A stretch of DNA of 64,000 nucleotides from positions 806,077-870,076 of the forward strand of contig JACPIK010000002.1 in assembly GCA_016188115.1 (NCBI GenBank). The letters are read 5' to 3'. This document shows, one piece after another, positions 34,988 to 43,891 of this stretch. Under the pieces are notes generated by a model. That model had not been told where the DNA came from and ran no database searches. It saw nothing but the letters and a program-made list of their open reading frames with translations. Source of the stretch: Candidatus Woesearchaeota archaeon. Its GTDB lineage: Archaea; Nanobdellota; Nanobdellia; Woesearchaeales; GW2011-AR9. Position 1 is the first letter of the stretch. Each line of letters opens with the position of its first letter. The position numbers and the translations under genes were made by a program.

Positions 34988-37369
34988 TTAAGTTTTAGGA
35001 CCTACTGGAGATGATGGTACATAGGAACTAACAAAATCTCGATGATACATACCTAAAACGCGACTCTCTCCTGCTCTTGTTAAACCTACTTGTGCATCTC
35101 GAGGTCTTATTCCTCTTTCTCCCATACTTTTAATCGCTTCATTTGCAGTCAGGTATCCTAACCCTTTCATTACGGAATTTCGTGAAAGATTATCTTGAAT
35201 AGTTCTACAAAAACCAGTCACCAATGCTTGATACAATGATCTTGCAACATCATATGAAACCATACGAGAACCTGTTGGCTGTGTCAAATGGGCAAACGCA
35301 TTTTCAAGATCATCATCTGATGTGACATACAACAACTCCGAGAGTTGAGTCAAATGAATATGTCCAGACGAAGGACGCTCACCCAACCCTAAATGAGATA
35401 AACGTGAAGCAAGATCCGCTGCAACAACTTTAACTTCTTCTTGAGTGCTATTAAATTGAAAAACATCTGCGCGTAAAACACACCTCTTAACTAAATCAGC
35501 AAAAAAGCGATTTGTAAATGCGGATTGATACTGAGTACTCAAGACAGTAGCAACTTCAAAAGGAGATTCAAGAGTAGAATAATCTACCTCATCAGTACTT
35601 CTTCCTAAAATATATTCTTTAAAACGAGTAATATCTTTGCTATGAACAGCATAAAGAGAATTACCCTCTTCAGTTTGATTTAAGTCTAAGATCCATGAAG
35701 GACGAGAAGAAGGATCTCGATTTAAGCGTGCCTCAATCTTACGTTCAGTATTTCCAGGCCATGCCGCAGACATGCCATCAGGAATAGCAATACCACGTAC
35801 AACCTGAAATAAAGTTGTATAATCAGAAAGCGCAGCCATAGCAGTTTCAAGATCAGATCCCAACACTTGTTCATGCGTAGTCGTAAGTCTTCCTGCTTCG
35901 GCAAGGCGTTTCTGCAACTCGCGATGCCATCCACTGCGTAGAGCCGCTTCATGATAAGAATATAATCGAGTAGGAACAATAGGTAGAGTACTATCCGCTT
36001 TTTCTCCAGGAACTTCAGCGCGAGGAAGCACATCTTTAAGATAAAACGATCTTCCTTTGCCTACACGAGGATGACTTTCTTTTCCTAATTCCTGCGCAAG
36101 AAGAGCCATGCGCGACCAGTCTGCAGGTCTTGTAGTAACTGCGCAAGCAAGAGATCGTTCCAATAACAATGCTAGAGTAGAATCAATTTCACGACGAGCA
36201 ACACCATGCATACGAAATGCGTCACTGCGGGGATTGACATACACTATTTTTCCAGATCGATCCACATTAAGCATATCTCCTGCTCGAGTATCACTAAAAT
36301 TAAAAGTATACGCACCTTCTTCCCCTAATACGCGTGCTAATCTTGTTCCAAGCAAGGGTAATTGTTCGGCTACAAAACGATAGGCATCATGTAATTTAGT
36401 ATCAACAGCGCTTCCCTCTTGATCTTGTCGTACCCGACGTAATTCAGTTTCTAGAATGCCATAAAGACGATCAGCTTTCTCACCAGTACCTACTTCTCTT
36501 CGAGTAAATCTAATTTCCGTTTCCATTCCTTGAGCATGAGCTACCGCATATGTCCTACTTGCCATAGCAGCAGAAAGAGTGGTAAGTAAATCCAGATTAC
36601 GGCCACCAATCGCGCGTCCATTTACTTTAACGTACACGCCCGAGAGATCGCCCAAATTTTTAGGAGAATAATAAATCGTCCCCGTTACCTCACCTAACTC
36701 TTTGTCTGAAACACCAAAAACATATTTAGTAGCCGCTGTAAGCGCTGGTGGAGTAACCTGAACACCATTAACCCTCATTTGGAAATCACTCAGCTCAACG
36801 GGCATTTGTGTCGACAGAGATCGCATTAAATGATCTAAATTAATACTTTGAGTTACTTCTCGAAGATTTGTAAGGGTTAATTTGGTACCATGTAATTGAG
36901 GATCACAAGATTGCGTAACAACTCGAATGGGATCATAATCTTGATCTGTTTCACTAAACACTTCTTCAACACGAGAATAGACTCCCCCTCTCCAGCTCTC
37001 AAAAACATGACTTTGAGCAAGATAACGCACCGCAAGAGATCCCCATCCAAAATTACCAATAGGTCGGCGACCTCGAGGGGTCGTTTTTCCCTCTCTCTTA
37101 AGATCTCGTTTGGTACTTCCCCCAATCTGAAAAAAATCTTCAAGACCTTGGCCAGGACTCATTCCAAAACCGTCATCCTCTAAAACAAGACGACCCTGTG
37201 AACCTGGTTGATATATTACAGAAAATGTACTTGCATCGGCATCATGCGCATTGCCGCCCAATTCATGAATTGCATGAATTGGACTCGGAAAAATCGTATC
37301 GCCAATCATAACACCTAAATCACTTGCATGACGTCGAGAAACATGTATTACCCCAGAAGTGTCAGTCAT
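34988..37369 (-). CDS. GHKL ATPase (Hsp90/MORC/MutL-like) of unknown role
   Basis: A 793-residue protein with an N-terminal GHKL ATPase fold. The N box is HELGGNAHDADA (Glu36, Asn40, Asp43), the G1 box EDDGFGM (65-70), and the lid/G2 region RPIGNFGWGSLA (103-113), preceded by FFQIGGSTK. This pattern is closest to Hsp90- and MORC-type ATPases rather than to histidine kinases, as no H box or receiver is seen. The remaining 600 residues include a possible transducer domain (to about 330) and a long helical part I do not recognise. The stop lies 46 bp before the sigma gene on the same strand, suggesting a functional link. Driven by the TATA box at 37392. Confidence 0.75.
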   Translation of the reverse strand: MTDTSGVIHVSRRHASDLGVMIGDTIFPSPIHAIHELGGNAHDADASTFSVIYQPGSQGRLVLEDDGFGMSPGQGLEDFFQIGGSTKRDLKREGKTTPRGRRPIGNFGWGSLAVRYLAQSHVFESWRGGVYSRVEEVFSETDQDYDPIRVVTQSCDPQLHGTKLTLTNLREVTQSINLDHLMRSLSTQMPVELSDFQMRVNGVQVTPPALTAATKYVFGVSDKELGEVTGTIYYSPKNLGDLSGVYVKVNGRAIGGRNLDLLTTLSAAMASRTYAVAHAQGMETEIRFTRREVGTGEKADRLYGILETELRRVRQDQEGSAVDTKLHDAYRFVAEQLPLLGTRLARVLGEEGAYTFNFSDTRAGDMLNVDRSGKIVYVNPRSDAFRMHGVARREIDSTLALLLERSLACAVTTRPADWSRMALLAQELGKESHPRVGKGRSFYLKDVLPRAEVPGEKADSTLPIVPTRLYSYHEAALRSGWHRELQKRLAEAGRLTTTHEQVLGSDLETAMAALSDYTTLFQVVRGIAIPDGMSAAWPGNTERKIEARLNRDPSSRPSWILDLNQTEEGNSLYAVHSKDITRFKEYILGRSTDEVDYSTLESPFEVATVLSTQYQSAFTNRFFADLVKRCVLRADVFQFNSTQEEVKVVAADLASRLSHLGLGERPSSGHIHLTQLSELLYVTSDDDLENAFAHLTQPTGSRMVSYDVARSLYQALVTGFCRTIQDNLSRNSVMKGLGYLTANEAIKSMGERGIRPRDAQVGLTRAGESRVLGMYHRDFVSSYVPSSPVGPKT

Positions 37370-37391
37370 TAAGATCAGAAGTGTATTTTTC

Positions 37392-37401
37392 CCTTATAAA
37401 G
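37392..37401 (-). promoter_or_regulatory. TATA box of the GHKL-sigma operon
   Basis: CTTTATAAGG on the minus strand, centred about 28 bp before ATG 37369. The operon that encodes a bacterial-type sigma factor is thus under an archaeal-type promoter. Confidence 0.65.
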
Positions 37402-37440
37402 ATTATTAATTTAGAAACACTATTACCAATTAATTAATCA

Positions 37441-37458
37441 ATTGATGAATCCATCAAT
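37441..37458 (-). terminator. Possible hairpin after the nucleotidyltransferase gene
   Basis: ATTGATG-AATC-CATCAAT, a 7 bp hairpin just beyond the stop of the gene at 37465, followed on the minus strand by an AT-rich tract. It could end transcription before the GHKL promoter. Confidence 0.3.
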
Positions 37459-37464
37459 GTAAAA

Positions 37465-38217
37465 TTACCCTTTCTTCCACAACACTTTTCCTTCATCCCA
37501 CATCTTGTTAAATTCAATTGCTTCCTTGCTGGTGTTCATGCACTTCCAGAAGCCTTCAAATTTATACGCAGTCACTTCGCCAGCAGCAGCCAATTTCTTT
37601 AGCACGACATCTTCAAACTCGCCACCCTCTAAATTGCTCAAAACTTGTTTATTGCAAACATAAAAACCACCATTAATCCAATATTCAGAAAGCCGTGGTT
37701 TTTCTCGAAATGAACGCACATGATGTTTATCATCTAATTCCAACACCCCAAACTCAGAATGCAACGGAACGGACGTAAGAGTCACCATCTTCCCACGCGA
37801 CAAATGAGTATCGACCACATGGTTAATATCAACCGAAGACAAATCATCTCCATAACTTAGTAGAAAATGATCAGTTTTAATCAAGTGTTTAACTTGCGCA
37901 ATACGTTCTGATTTAGAACTCTCTTCACCAGTATCAACCAATTCAATTTTCCATGTAGGATTGATATTAGCAGGATTAGCAAAATAAGAACGAATTTTCT
38001 CTTTCATATGCCCTAAGCACACAATAAAATGAGTGTAACCGTACGATGAATAGCGATCCATGATATGCCATAAAATGGGTTTGCCCCCAATAGGAATGAG
38101 CGGTTTAGGAACATCCTCTGTTAAAGGCCACATTCGAGTACCTTTACCTCCGCAAAGCAAAACAACTGGCCACGCAGAACGATCATCTTGACTTACAATA
38201 GTATTCACACCAGACAT
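37465..38217 (-). CDS. Glucose-1-phosphate cytidylyltransferase-like nucleotidyltransferase
   Basis: A sugar-nucleotide pyrophosphorylase of 250 residues. LLCGGKGTRMWPLTEDVPKPLIPIGG is the nucleotide-binding loop with catalytic Arg and Lys. HFLLSYGDDLSSVDI holds the metal-binding Asp, and SEYWINGGFYVCNKQVL and GFWKCMNTSKEAIEF follow RfbF (CDP-glucose pyrophosphorylase) closely. It would make CDP-glucose for the dehydratase encoded at 29584. The frame opens at GTG 38229, but the TATA box at 38240-38250 places a leaderless start at ATG 38217. Confidence 0.8.
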   Translation of the reverse strand: MSGVNTIVSQDDRSAWPVVLLCGGKGTRMWPLTEDVPKPLIPIGGKPILWHIMDRYSSYGYTHFIVCLGHMKEKIRSYFANPANINPTWKIELVDTGEESSKSERIAQVKHLIKTDHFLLSYGDDLSSVDINHVVDTHLSRGKMVTLTSVPLHSEFGVLELDDKHHVRSFREKPRLSEYWINGGFYVCNKQVLSNLEGGEFEDVVLKKLAAAGEVTAYKFEGFWKCMNTSKEAIEFNKMWDEGKVLWKKG

Positions 38218-38239
38218 ATAAAATAACACTCAAAAACGG

Positions 38240-38250
38240 CTTTATATAGA
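38240..38250 (-). promoter_or_regulatory. TATA box of the cytidylyltransferase gene
   Basis: TCTATATAAAG on the minus strand, centred 28 bp before ATG 38217; it decides that start. Confidence 0.65.
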
Positions 38251-38282
38251 TTGTGGATGAATGATTTAGATCAAAAAAAACC

Positions 38283-39335
38283 TTAGCGCACCTTCGCCTT
38301 CTTCAACGCTGCAACCACTCTGTTCAAACTCACAATCTGCTCATCACGTTTCAAAAAATCAGCTACCCCCACGTCAACAGAAATAATACCAGTAGGGTAA
38401 TCGCGAGCATACGCAACCGTCATGTCCAACAATTCTTGTCCTAAATCGCCCTCTCCCACAACATATCCCTCGTCAAACACTGACCCCTTATCAATTCCCT
38501 GAGCAGCACGCCATTCTCCACGGTAATCTGCCAACTGCACACAGGTTATTTTTTTCTTAAAATAACGCTTTAATTCAGGGTATAATTCTAATAGCGAAGG
38601 TTGTGGTAGGACATCTTGGGGGTAGAGTTTAAGACCTTCTTGATCAATATGATGAGAAGTAATCTGGACGCCATATTTTGCTGCAAGTCGATTCACTTGA
38701 CGCGCTAAAATACCATAATGCGAAGTATCAAAACAAAAATCAAGACGTGGATCAACGCTGTCATAAAATTCCTTTATCTGCCCAATGGTTGCTAAAAATG
38801 GATCAAACACCGTCTGATGAGGATTAGCAGTAGCATCGCCTTTGAGTGGATTCGGAAGATTTTCTAATAAGATAGGGATAGGACTTTGATCAATAATTGC
38901 TTTGATATGAGCATACACTTTTGGTAAAACAGTTTTGGAAATATATTCACGGTCAGTTAACGGTGATTTCCATTGAGTTGCATCGTAGGTGCAATTAGTA
39001 TGAATAATCATTGACTCGCCACCACAGCGTTCTACAAGGTGAGCCAGATTGACATACACTTCAACACTCTCTTCGCATGCCAAATTCAAGCGAGAGTCAT
39101 AAGCATGGGGAGAAATAGGTGCATGAAATATTTTACGAAATGAGGAAGGTACAACGTTTTTTGAAATACGTTCCACATCTCGCGCAACCGCAACATCATC
39201 TATCACATTACTAAATAACAACAATTGAATTCCTGCGTGAAAACCCTGCTTTACCACTAAATCGTCTAGCAATGAAACAACATAACGTACCTGACCCTCA
39301 TGTGAAGCCAAAGCAGGAAGAGCAAGAGTAACCAT
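38283..39335 (-). CDS. TIM-barrel protein of the xylose isomerase/AP endonuclease 2 superfamily
   Basis: A protein of about 350 residues with the fold pattern of sugar isomerases and endonuclease IV: alternating strands with MIIHTNCTYD, IPILLENLPNP (Glu ligand), LDFCFDTSHYG (Asp and His ligands), QITSHHIDQEG and TCVQLADYRGE. The His/Glu/Asp set suits a divalent-metal site. It could be a sugar isomerase or epimerase feeding nucleotide-sugar synthesis; AP endonuclease activity is less likely in this setting. The frame extends to 39401, but the TATA box at 39357-39365 puts a leaderless start at ATG 39335. Confidence 0.65.
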   Translation of the reverse strand: MVTLALPALASHEGQVRYVVSLLDDLVVKQGFHAGIQLLLFSNVIDDVAVARDVERISKNVVPSSFRKIFHAPISPHAYDSRLNLACEESVEVYVNLAHLVERCGGESMIIHTNCTYDATQWKSPLTDREYISKTVLPKVYAHIKAIIDQSPIPILLENLPNPLKGDATANPHQTVFDPFLATIGQIKEFYDSVDPRLDFCFDTSHYGILARQVNRLAAKYGVQITSHHIDQEGLKLYPQDVLPQPSLLELYPELKRYFKKKITCVQLADYRGEWRAAQGIDKGSVFDEGYVVGEGDLGQELLDMTVAYARDYPTGIISVDVGVADFLKRDEQIVSLNRVVAALKKAKVR

Positions 39336-39356
39336 GCATAAACCAACCCTGCAGCA

Positions 39357-39365
39357 CTTTATAAT
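39357..39365 (-). promoter_or_regulatory. TATA box of the TIM-barrel gene
   Basis: ATTATAAAG on the minus strand, centred 26 bp before ATG 39335; it removes 22 codons from the longest frame. Confidence 0.6.
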
Positions 39366-39414
39366 AGTTATGAAGAAAGTATCGATAAGCTCAAACCACA
39401 CTCTGTCCTAAAAA

Positions 39415-39535
39415 GGTTTGCATCTTTTGTGAAGTTATTTTTTATAAAACATCCTAAGAGTTCCGGGGGTTGCCCCATACGGGGCTGGAACGAAAGAAGC
39501 TATGAAACTGGCGAGAGCTGAACTCGATGCAAGCC
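39415..39535 (+). ncRNA. Candidate structured RNA/repeat element, copy C
   Basis: A 121 bp intergenic element with closing helix GGTTTGCATC (39415-39424)/GATGCAAGCC (39526-39535), including one G-U pair. An inner helix pairs GAAGTT (39431-39436) with AACTC (39521-39525), with one bulged A. The core stem GTTCC (39460-39464)/GGAAC (39487-39491) encloses GGGGG-TT-GCCCC-ATAC-GGGGC. TATAAAACATCCTAAGA before the core matches copy A at 13 of 17 positions. It lies upstream of the GT-C gene at 39610, ending 45 bp before that gene's TATA box, so it may be transcribed on its own or belong to a longer leader. Confidence 0.55.
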
Positions 39536-39579
39536 AAATCAAAACGAGCTTAGGACAGAGTACCCAAACCACACAAATA

Positions 39580-39587
39580 TTTAAAAG
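39580..39587 (+). promoter_or_regulatory. TATA box of the GT-C/cupin/aminotransferase operon
   Basis: TTTAAAAG centred about 27 bp before ATG 39610; it rejects the upstream in-frame ATG 39502, which lies inside element C. Confidence 0.6.
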
Positions 39588-39609
39588 AAACAAGAGAAAA
39601 CAGAATAAC

Positions 39610-41427
39610 ATGAAGTTAAGCAAGACCAGTCTTATTCTCATAGCAATTATGCTTCTGTGTTTTACCTTGCGTTATTTTGCTGCAATAAACGTAGAAATGA
39701 AACCAGACGAAATGGTCTATACTGTTAACGCCATCAACATCAACCAAGCAAATGTTCTCTCAACACTTCAGCAAGGAACTCTCTATTCACATTTCACCGA
39801 CATCTGGTTTATGCTCTTTGGACCTACTTCACTCACCGCTCGACTCACCTCCATCATTTTCGCAGTACTCAGCACAATTATACTCTTTCTGATAGGGAAA
39901 GATCATTTTAACAGTTCTAGAACCGGACTATTTGCCGCATTCTTTTTTGCCGTGTCCGCATTCGCCATCAGATATAATTATGAAATGGATATGATGGGAT
40001 TTAGTCTCGCCCTCTTAAGCATCTATTTCTTTCTCTATTACCTTAAAGAAACTCAAAAAACCTATCTCTATCTTACCTCACTTTTTTTCATCCTCGCAGT
40101 TCTAAGCCGTAACTTAGTATTGCTTCTTGCGCCTGCTTTTGTAATAGTATTAGCGCAAAAATGGAATAAACATCCCCATCAACGAAAAGAGATAACAAAA
40201 CACCTCGGCACAGCATTAATAATTGCCGTAATCGCCCTTAGTCCATTAATCATCTACAACATGTTAGTATATCAGAACACAGGATATACGGATTACTATG
40301 TTTCAGATTTTTTTGGAGTAGGAAAAAATGCGTTTGCAGGATTTGAAAATAAAGCATGGAACACCAACACCCTCGCCAGTGTCTTTTCAAGTAGAGGAAT
40401 TGAATTTCTTAAAATTGATTTCCTGCTCATCTTCTTTAGCATATTCGGATTTATCATCGCCCATCGTACTAAGAAATATAACGCTGCAATAACTCTTTTC
40501 ATTGCTGGAATTATCCCATTCTTAATATACCTTGCAGGAGTTACTGGAAGTCCGACCCATTACATCTTTATCCCCCTCACCTGTAGTCTCTTTGCTGGTG
40601 TTGGTATGAATTGGCTCTGGGAGTATCTCGCAACCAAACCAAAATATAGCCTGCTAAAACCGACTATAATAGGCATAATCATAATCACTACTCTTTTCAT
40701 GCTTCGAACCGATTTTACGTCCGATTCCTCAGTTCTTAATCTCAGAGAATATGTTCACGAACATATAGAAAGCAACGCGTTAATTGTCGCAGATCAACGA
40801 ATCTATAATGGGATTCATGCTTGGTCTTTTGGACGTAAGTACTATATGCAAACAGACACATTCGTACAATATTCAAATAGTCTTAAAGATTATAATGGAC
40901 CAAAGATCAACATTCCATTCTATTATGTAGAATGTGGTCCGCAAACCACCTGTGCGTGGAGAACTGAAGACTATAATCGAATTGCCAATCAAAGTGAAGT
41001 AATTAGTAGAGCAATTACACAAAATCTTGAAAAAGTTGCAGAAGTTTCAGGAAATGAACAAAAAGCAGGAGCACGACATCACTTTATAATCTATAAAGGA
41101 ACAGTCCAAGTTAGCTCGAATATATACACACTCATAGATCAAAATAACCAGTTTTGGGGATATTCAATTGCTTGGAGAGCAAAAGAAAATAATGATGATT
41201 ACTATGAACCTAAAGGAGTTGGATTTCTAGCCCATTATGCAGGAATGCTTGTGCTCTACCTTGAATTACTCCTAATTTTAGTCACTATTGTCTACTTAAT
41301 GTATATTGCCATAAGTAAAGCAAATCAACATTCCAATAAAGAACACTCTAAATCAACATTTGTTGAAAAAACAACAACCGAAGAAATAAGAGAAGAAAAT
41401 AAAAAAGAAGAGAAAGAAATACAATAA
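39610..41427 (+). CDS. GT39/ArnT-like membrane glycosyltransferase
   Basis: A protein of about 605 residues with some 11-12 membrane segments. The first outer loop has NVEMKPDEMVYTVNA, the acidic Asp-Glu motif of GT-C enzymes; SLTARLTSIIFAVLST and NYEMDMMGFSLALLS follow the PMT/ArnT layout. The soluble stretch at about 380-530 contains REYVHEHIESNALIVADQR, and a last membrane segment plus a Lys/Glu-rich tail close the protein. It should move sugar from a polyprenyl-phosphate donor outside the cell. The start is ATG 39610, judged by the TATA box. The cupin gene follows after 4 bp. Confidence 0.75.
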   Translation: MKLSKTSLILIAIMLLCFTLRYFAAINVEMKPDEMVYTVNAININQANVLSTLQQGTLYSHFTDIWFMLFGPTSLTARLTSIIFAVLSTIILFLIGKDHFNSSRTGLFAAFFFAVSAFAIRYNYEMDMMGFSLALLSIYFFLYYLKETQKTYLYLTSLFFILAVLSRNLVLLLAPAFVIVLAQKWNKHPHQRKEITKHLGTALIIAVIALSPLIIYNMLVYQNTGYTDYYVSDFFGVGKNAFAGFENKAWNTNTLASVFSSRGIEFLKIDFLLIFFSIFGFIIAHRTKKYNAAITLFIAGIIPFLIYLAGVTGSPTHYIFIPLTCSLFAGVGMNWLWEYLATKPKYSLLKPTIIGIIIITTLFMLRTDFTSDSSVLNLREYVHEHIESNALIVADQRIYNGIHAWSFGRKYYMQTDTFVQYSNSLKDYNGPKINIPFYYVECGPQTTCAWRTEDYNRIANQSEVISRAITQNLEKVAEVSGNEQKAGARHHFIIYKGTVQVSSNIYTLIDQNNQFWGYSIAWRAKENNDDYYEPKGVGFLAHYAGMLVLYLELLLILVTIVYLMYIAISKANQHSNKEHSKSTFVEKTTTEEIREENKKEEKEIQ

Positions 41428-41431
41428 CACC

Positions 41432-41848
41432 ATGACCACAGCAAACACTAACATCATCAAAGACCAAGAACAAATACTAGCAATCCATATTAAAGCGGCA
41501 TTTTCTACACCGGGTGCGAGTTTTTTCACTCCAGATGAATTTCCATTTCAATTAGGAATGCATCTACGCCCAAAAGGAACACTCATCGATCCGCACCAAC
41601 ACATCCCGTTTAGTAATCTGCATAACATCCCTGCCCAAGAATTTTTCTACCTTATTCAGGGAAAATTAGAAGTAACTTTGTATCATAATAAAATCAAGCA
41701 CAGTATCGTAATCTTAGAATCAGGAGATGCTCTCTTACTTAACTGCGGTCACAAAGTAGTCTTTCTTGAAGAAAGTAAAATGCTTGAACTAAAACAAGGA
41801 CCATATCGTGGTCGTGACGTAGAAAAAGAATTTTTCCAGGATAATTAA
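41432..41848 (+). CDS. Cupin-fold protein (possible sugar-modifying enzyme)
   Basis: A 138-residue single cupin domain. Likely metal ligands lie in IDPHQHIPFSN and the following QEFFYLIQGKLEVTLYHN, with a second motif DALLLNCGHKVVFLE. Small cupins next to DegT aminotransferases can be 3,4-ketoisomerases (FdtA/QdtA type), and the next gene is such an aminotransferase, but the isomerase motif is not clear. It starts 4 bp after the preceding stop codon. Confidence 0.6.
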   Translation: MTTANTNIIKDQEQILAIHIKAAFSTPGASFFTPDEFPFQLGMHLRPKGTLIDPHQHIPFSNLHNIPAQEFFYLIQGKLEVTLYHNKIKHSIVILESGDALLLNCGHKVVFLEESKMLELKQGPYRGRDVEKEFFQDN

Positions 41849-41863
41849 AGGTGAATAAATATC

Positions 41864-43051
41864 ATGACACAAACAACCAGTTCAACAACCCAAACTCTTC
41901 CCCCGCTTCCACCTCAACGCACCATTCCTGTTTGTGAACCAACCCTTACCGGCAATGAATTAAAGTATGTAACAGAAGCAATTCAAACTGGCTGGATCTC
42001 ATCAGCAGGAAAATATATTACTCAATTCGAAGAAAAATTCTCACAATATTGTGGAACAAAGTATGGCATTAGCTGTGCCAATGGTACTCTTGCTATTCAT
42101 CTTGCTCTCGCAGCGATGAATATTGGCGAAGGCGACGAAGTCATTCTTCCCAGTTTCACCATGATTGGATCATGTAACCCTATCGTACAGCTTGGGGCAA
42201 CACCGGTCTTTGTTGATTCCGAATTAGAAACATGGAACATCGACCCTGCTCAAATTGAAAAAAAGATTACGCCACGCACCAAAGCCATTATGGTCGTGCA
42301 TACCTACGGACATCCTGTAGATATGGATCCAGTTATGGCTATTGCCCGTAAACATAACATCCCTGTCATTGAAGACGCAGCCGAAGGACACGGCGCTGAA
42401 TACAAAGGACACAAAATTGGCTCGATTGGTGACATCGCCTGTTTTAGCTTTTACGCAAATAAAATTATCACTACTGGTGAAGGTGGCATGGTTGTTACAA
42501 ACAACGAACAATGGGCAAAACGCGCCAAAGATTTACGAAACCATTACTTTGGACAACCTCGTTTTCTCCATCAAGAAACAGGATACAATTTCCGTCTTAC
42601 CAACATTCAAGCAGCCATTGGTTTAGCGCAAGTTGAACGCATTGATGAGTTAGTAAATGCTCGTCGTCGCAACGCTGTGCTCTACACACAAAAAATCAAA
42701 GCCGCAGGAATTCAGGGTCTTATCACCCCACCTCAAGCACCATGGGCAAAAAATGTTTATTGGATGTACGGACTGGTAATTCAAGATTCGTTTGGTCTAA
42801 CCATGCACCAACTCTGCGCAGAACTGCAAAAACGCGGCGTAGAAACCAGAACTTTCTTTATCGGCATGCACAAACAACCGTGTTACATTAATTACAAAGG
42901 AAAAAACAAACCAAATTGCACTGGCGCATTTCCTCATGCAGAATTTCTTGAAACACGAGGCTTTTACCTCCCTTCTTCAAGTCATTTAACAGAACACGAA
43001 ATTGACTACATTGTAAATACCATTAAAAAGATTCAGCAAGAATTGCAATAA
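41864..43051 (+). CDS. DegT/DnrJ/EryC1 family sugar aminotransferase (perosamine synthase-like)
   Basis: A 395-residue PLP enzyme. IPVCEPTLTGNELKYVTEAIQTGWIS opens the protein; EDAAEGHGAEYKG holds the PLP-ring Asp, and FSFYANKIITTGEGGM holds the Schiff-base Lys. EETGYNFRLTNIQAAIGLAQ is the family's dimer region. It closely follows perosamine (GDP-4-keto-6-deoxymannose 4-aminotransferase) enzymes. The substrate could come from either GDP-mannose 4,6-dehydratase homologue in the window. GGTGA lies 9 nt before the ATG. Confidence 0.85.
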   Translation: MTQTTSSTTQTLPPLPPQRTIPVCEPTLTGNELKYVTEAIQTGWISSAGKYITQFEEKFSQYCGTKYGISCANGTLAIHLALAAMNIGEGDEVILPSFTMIGSCNPIVQLGATPVFVDSELETWNIDPAQIEKKITPRTKAIMVVHTYGHPVDMDPVMAIARKHNIPVIEDAAEGHGAEYKGHKIGSIGDIACFSFYANKIITTGEGGMVVTNNEQWAKRAKDLRNHYFGQPRFLHQETGYNFRLTNIQAAIGLAQVERIDELVNARRRNAVLYTQKIKAAGIQGLITPPQAPWAKNVYWMYGLVIQDSFGLTMHQLCAELQKRGVETRTFFIGMHKQPCYINYKGKNKPNCTGAFPHAEFLETRGFYLPSSSHLTEHEIDYIVNTIKKIQQELQ

Positions 43052-43078
43052 GATTAACAATAAAAGTTAACACAAATC

Positions 43079-43891
43079 ATGGCACGTCAAAGCAGTAAAA
43101 AAAAGGGAGAAAAAAGAGCAGAACAAATACAATCTCATACCACAGAATCAGATATCTTTCCCAATAGTGCTCAGCCAATATCAATAAACAAAGTCTCCGT
43201 TGTTCTTCCATCTTATAACGAAAAAGAAAACATCGTTGAAGCCATTGAACGAATCAGCGCAGCACTCAAAGATGACCTTCACGAGATCATTATCGTTGAC
43301 GATAACAGCCCAGACCTCACGTGGAAAATCGCGCAAGATCTAAATGACCCAAAAGTACGCGTCATTCGTCGCCTACACGAACGTGGATTAGCCTCTGCTC
43401 TTGATCGTGGCATTCGCGAAGCAACAGGTAACGTCGTAGTCTGGATGGATTGTGATTTAGGATTACCACCTGAAGATGTGCCAAAATTAGTATCTCATCT
43501 TAATGAAAAAAATGACATTGTTGTTGGTTCACGTTATGCCAAACACGGCAAGGACAAACGAGCACAATGGCGCGCCGCAATGAGTTGGATTTTTAACATC
43601 TACGCCTCCTGTATATTAGGATTTTATGCGCGAGATTACACCTCCGGTTTTATCGCTGTGAAACGCAGCGTCACAGACAAAGTCCATTTCTCACCACACG
43701 GTTTTGGTGAATACTTCGCTGAATTCCTCTACAAAGCCCATAAACAAGGTTACAACATTATTGAAATAGGCTATGAGTACAACTATCGCAAAGGCGGCAA
43801 ATCAAAATTAGATACAAGCGTATTGCATCTCTTCAAAGCCGGAGCACAATATGGTTGGCGAATTCTTAAAATTAGGTTTGGATCATCATGA
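43079..43891 (+). CDS. Dolichyl-phosphate sugar synthase-like glycosyltransferase (GT2)
   Basis: A 270-residue Dpm1-like enzyme with a charged 40-residue N-terminal extension (Lys-rich, no membrane segment). The GT-A domain shows LPSYNEKENIVEAIERI, IIVDDNSPDLTW, RLHERGLASALDRGI, WMDCDLGLPPEDVP (DxD-like, Asp-Cys-Asp) and DYTSGFIAVKR. It would charge dolichyl phosphate with a hexose. It overlaps the GtrA gene by 4 bp, the typical arrangement for a membrane-anchored synthase. Confidence 0.85.
   Translation: MARQSSKKKGEKRAEQIQSHTTESDIFPNSAQPISINKVSVVLPSYNEKENIVEAIERISAALKDDLHEIIIVDDNSPDLTWKIAQDLNDPKVRVIRRLHERGLASALDRGIREATGNVVVWMDCDLGLPPEDVPKLVSHLNEKNDIVVGSRYAKHGKDKRAQWRAAMSWIFNIYASCILGFYARDYTSGFIAVKRSVTDKVHFSPHGFGEYFAEFLYKAHKQGYNIIEIGYEYNYRKGGKSKLDTSVLHLFKAGAQYGWRILKIRFGSS

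Noticed and set aside
39502-39609. Longer start (ATG 39502) for the GT-C gene, adding 36 residues
   Set aside because: That stretch lies in structured element C and upstream of the TATA box; ATG 39610 is followed at once by the first membrane segment.
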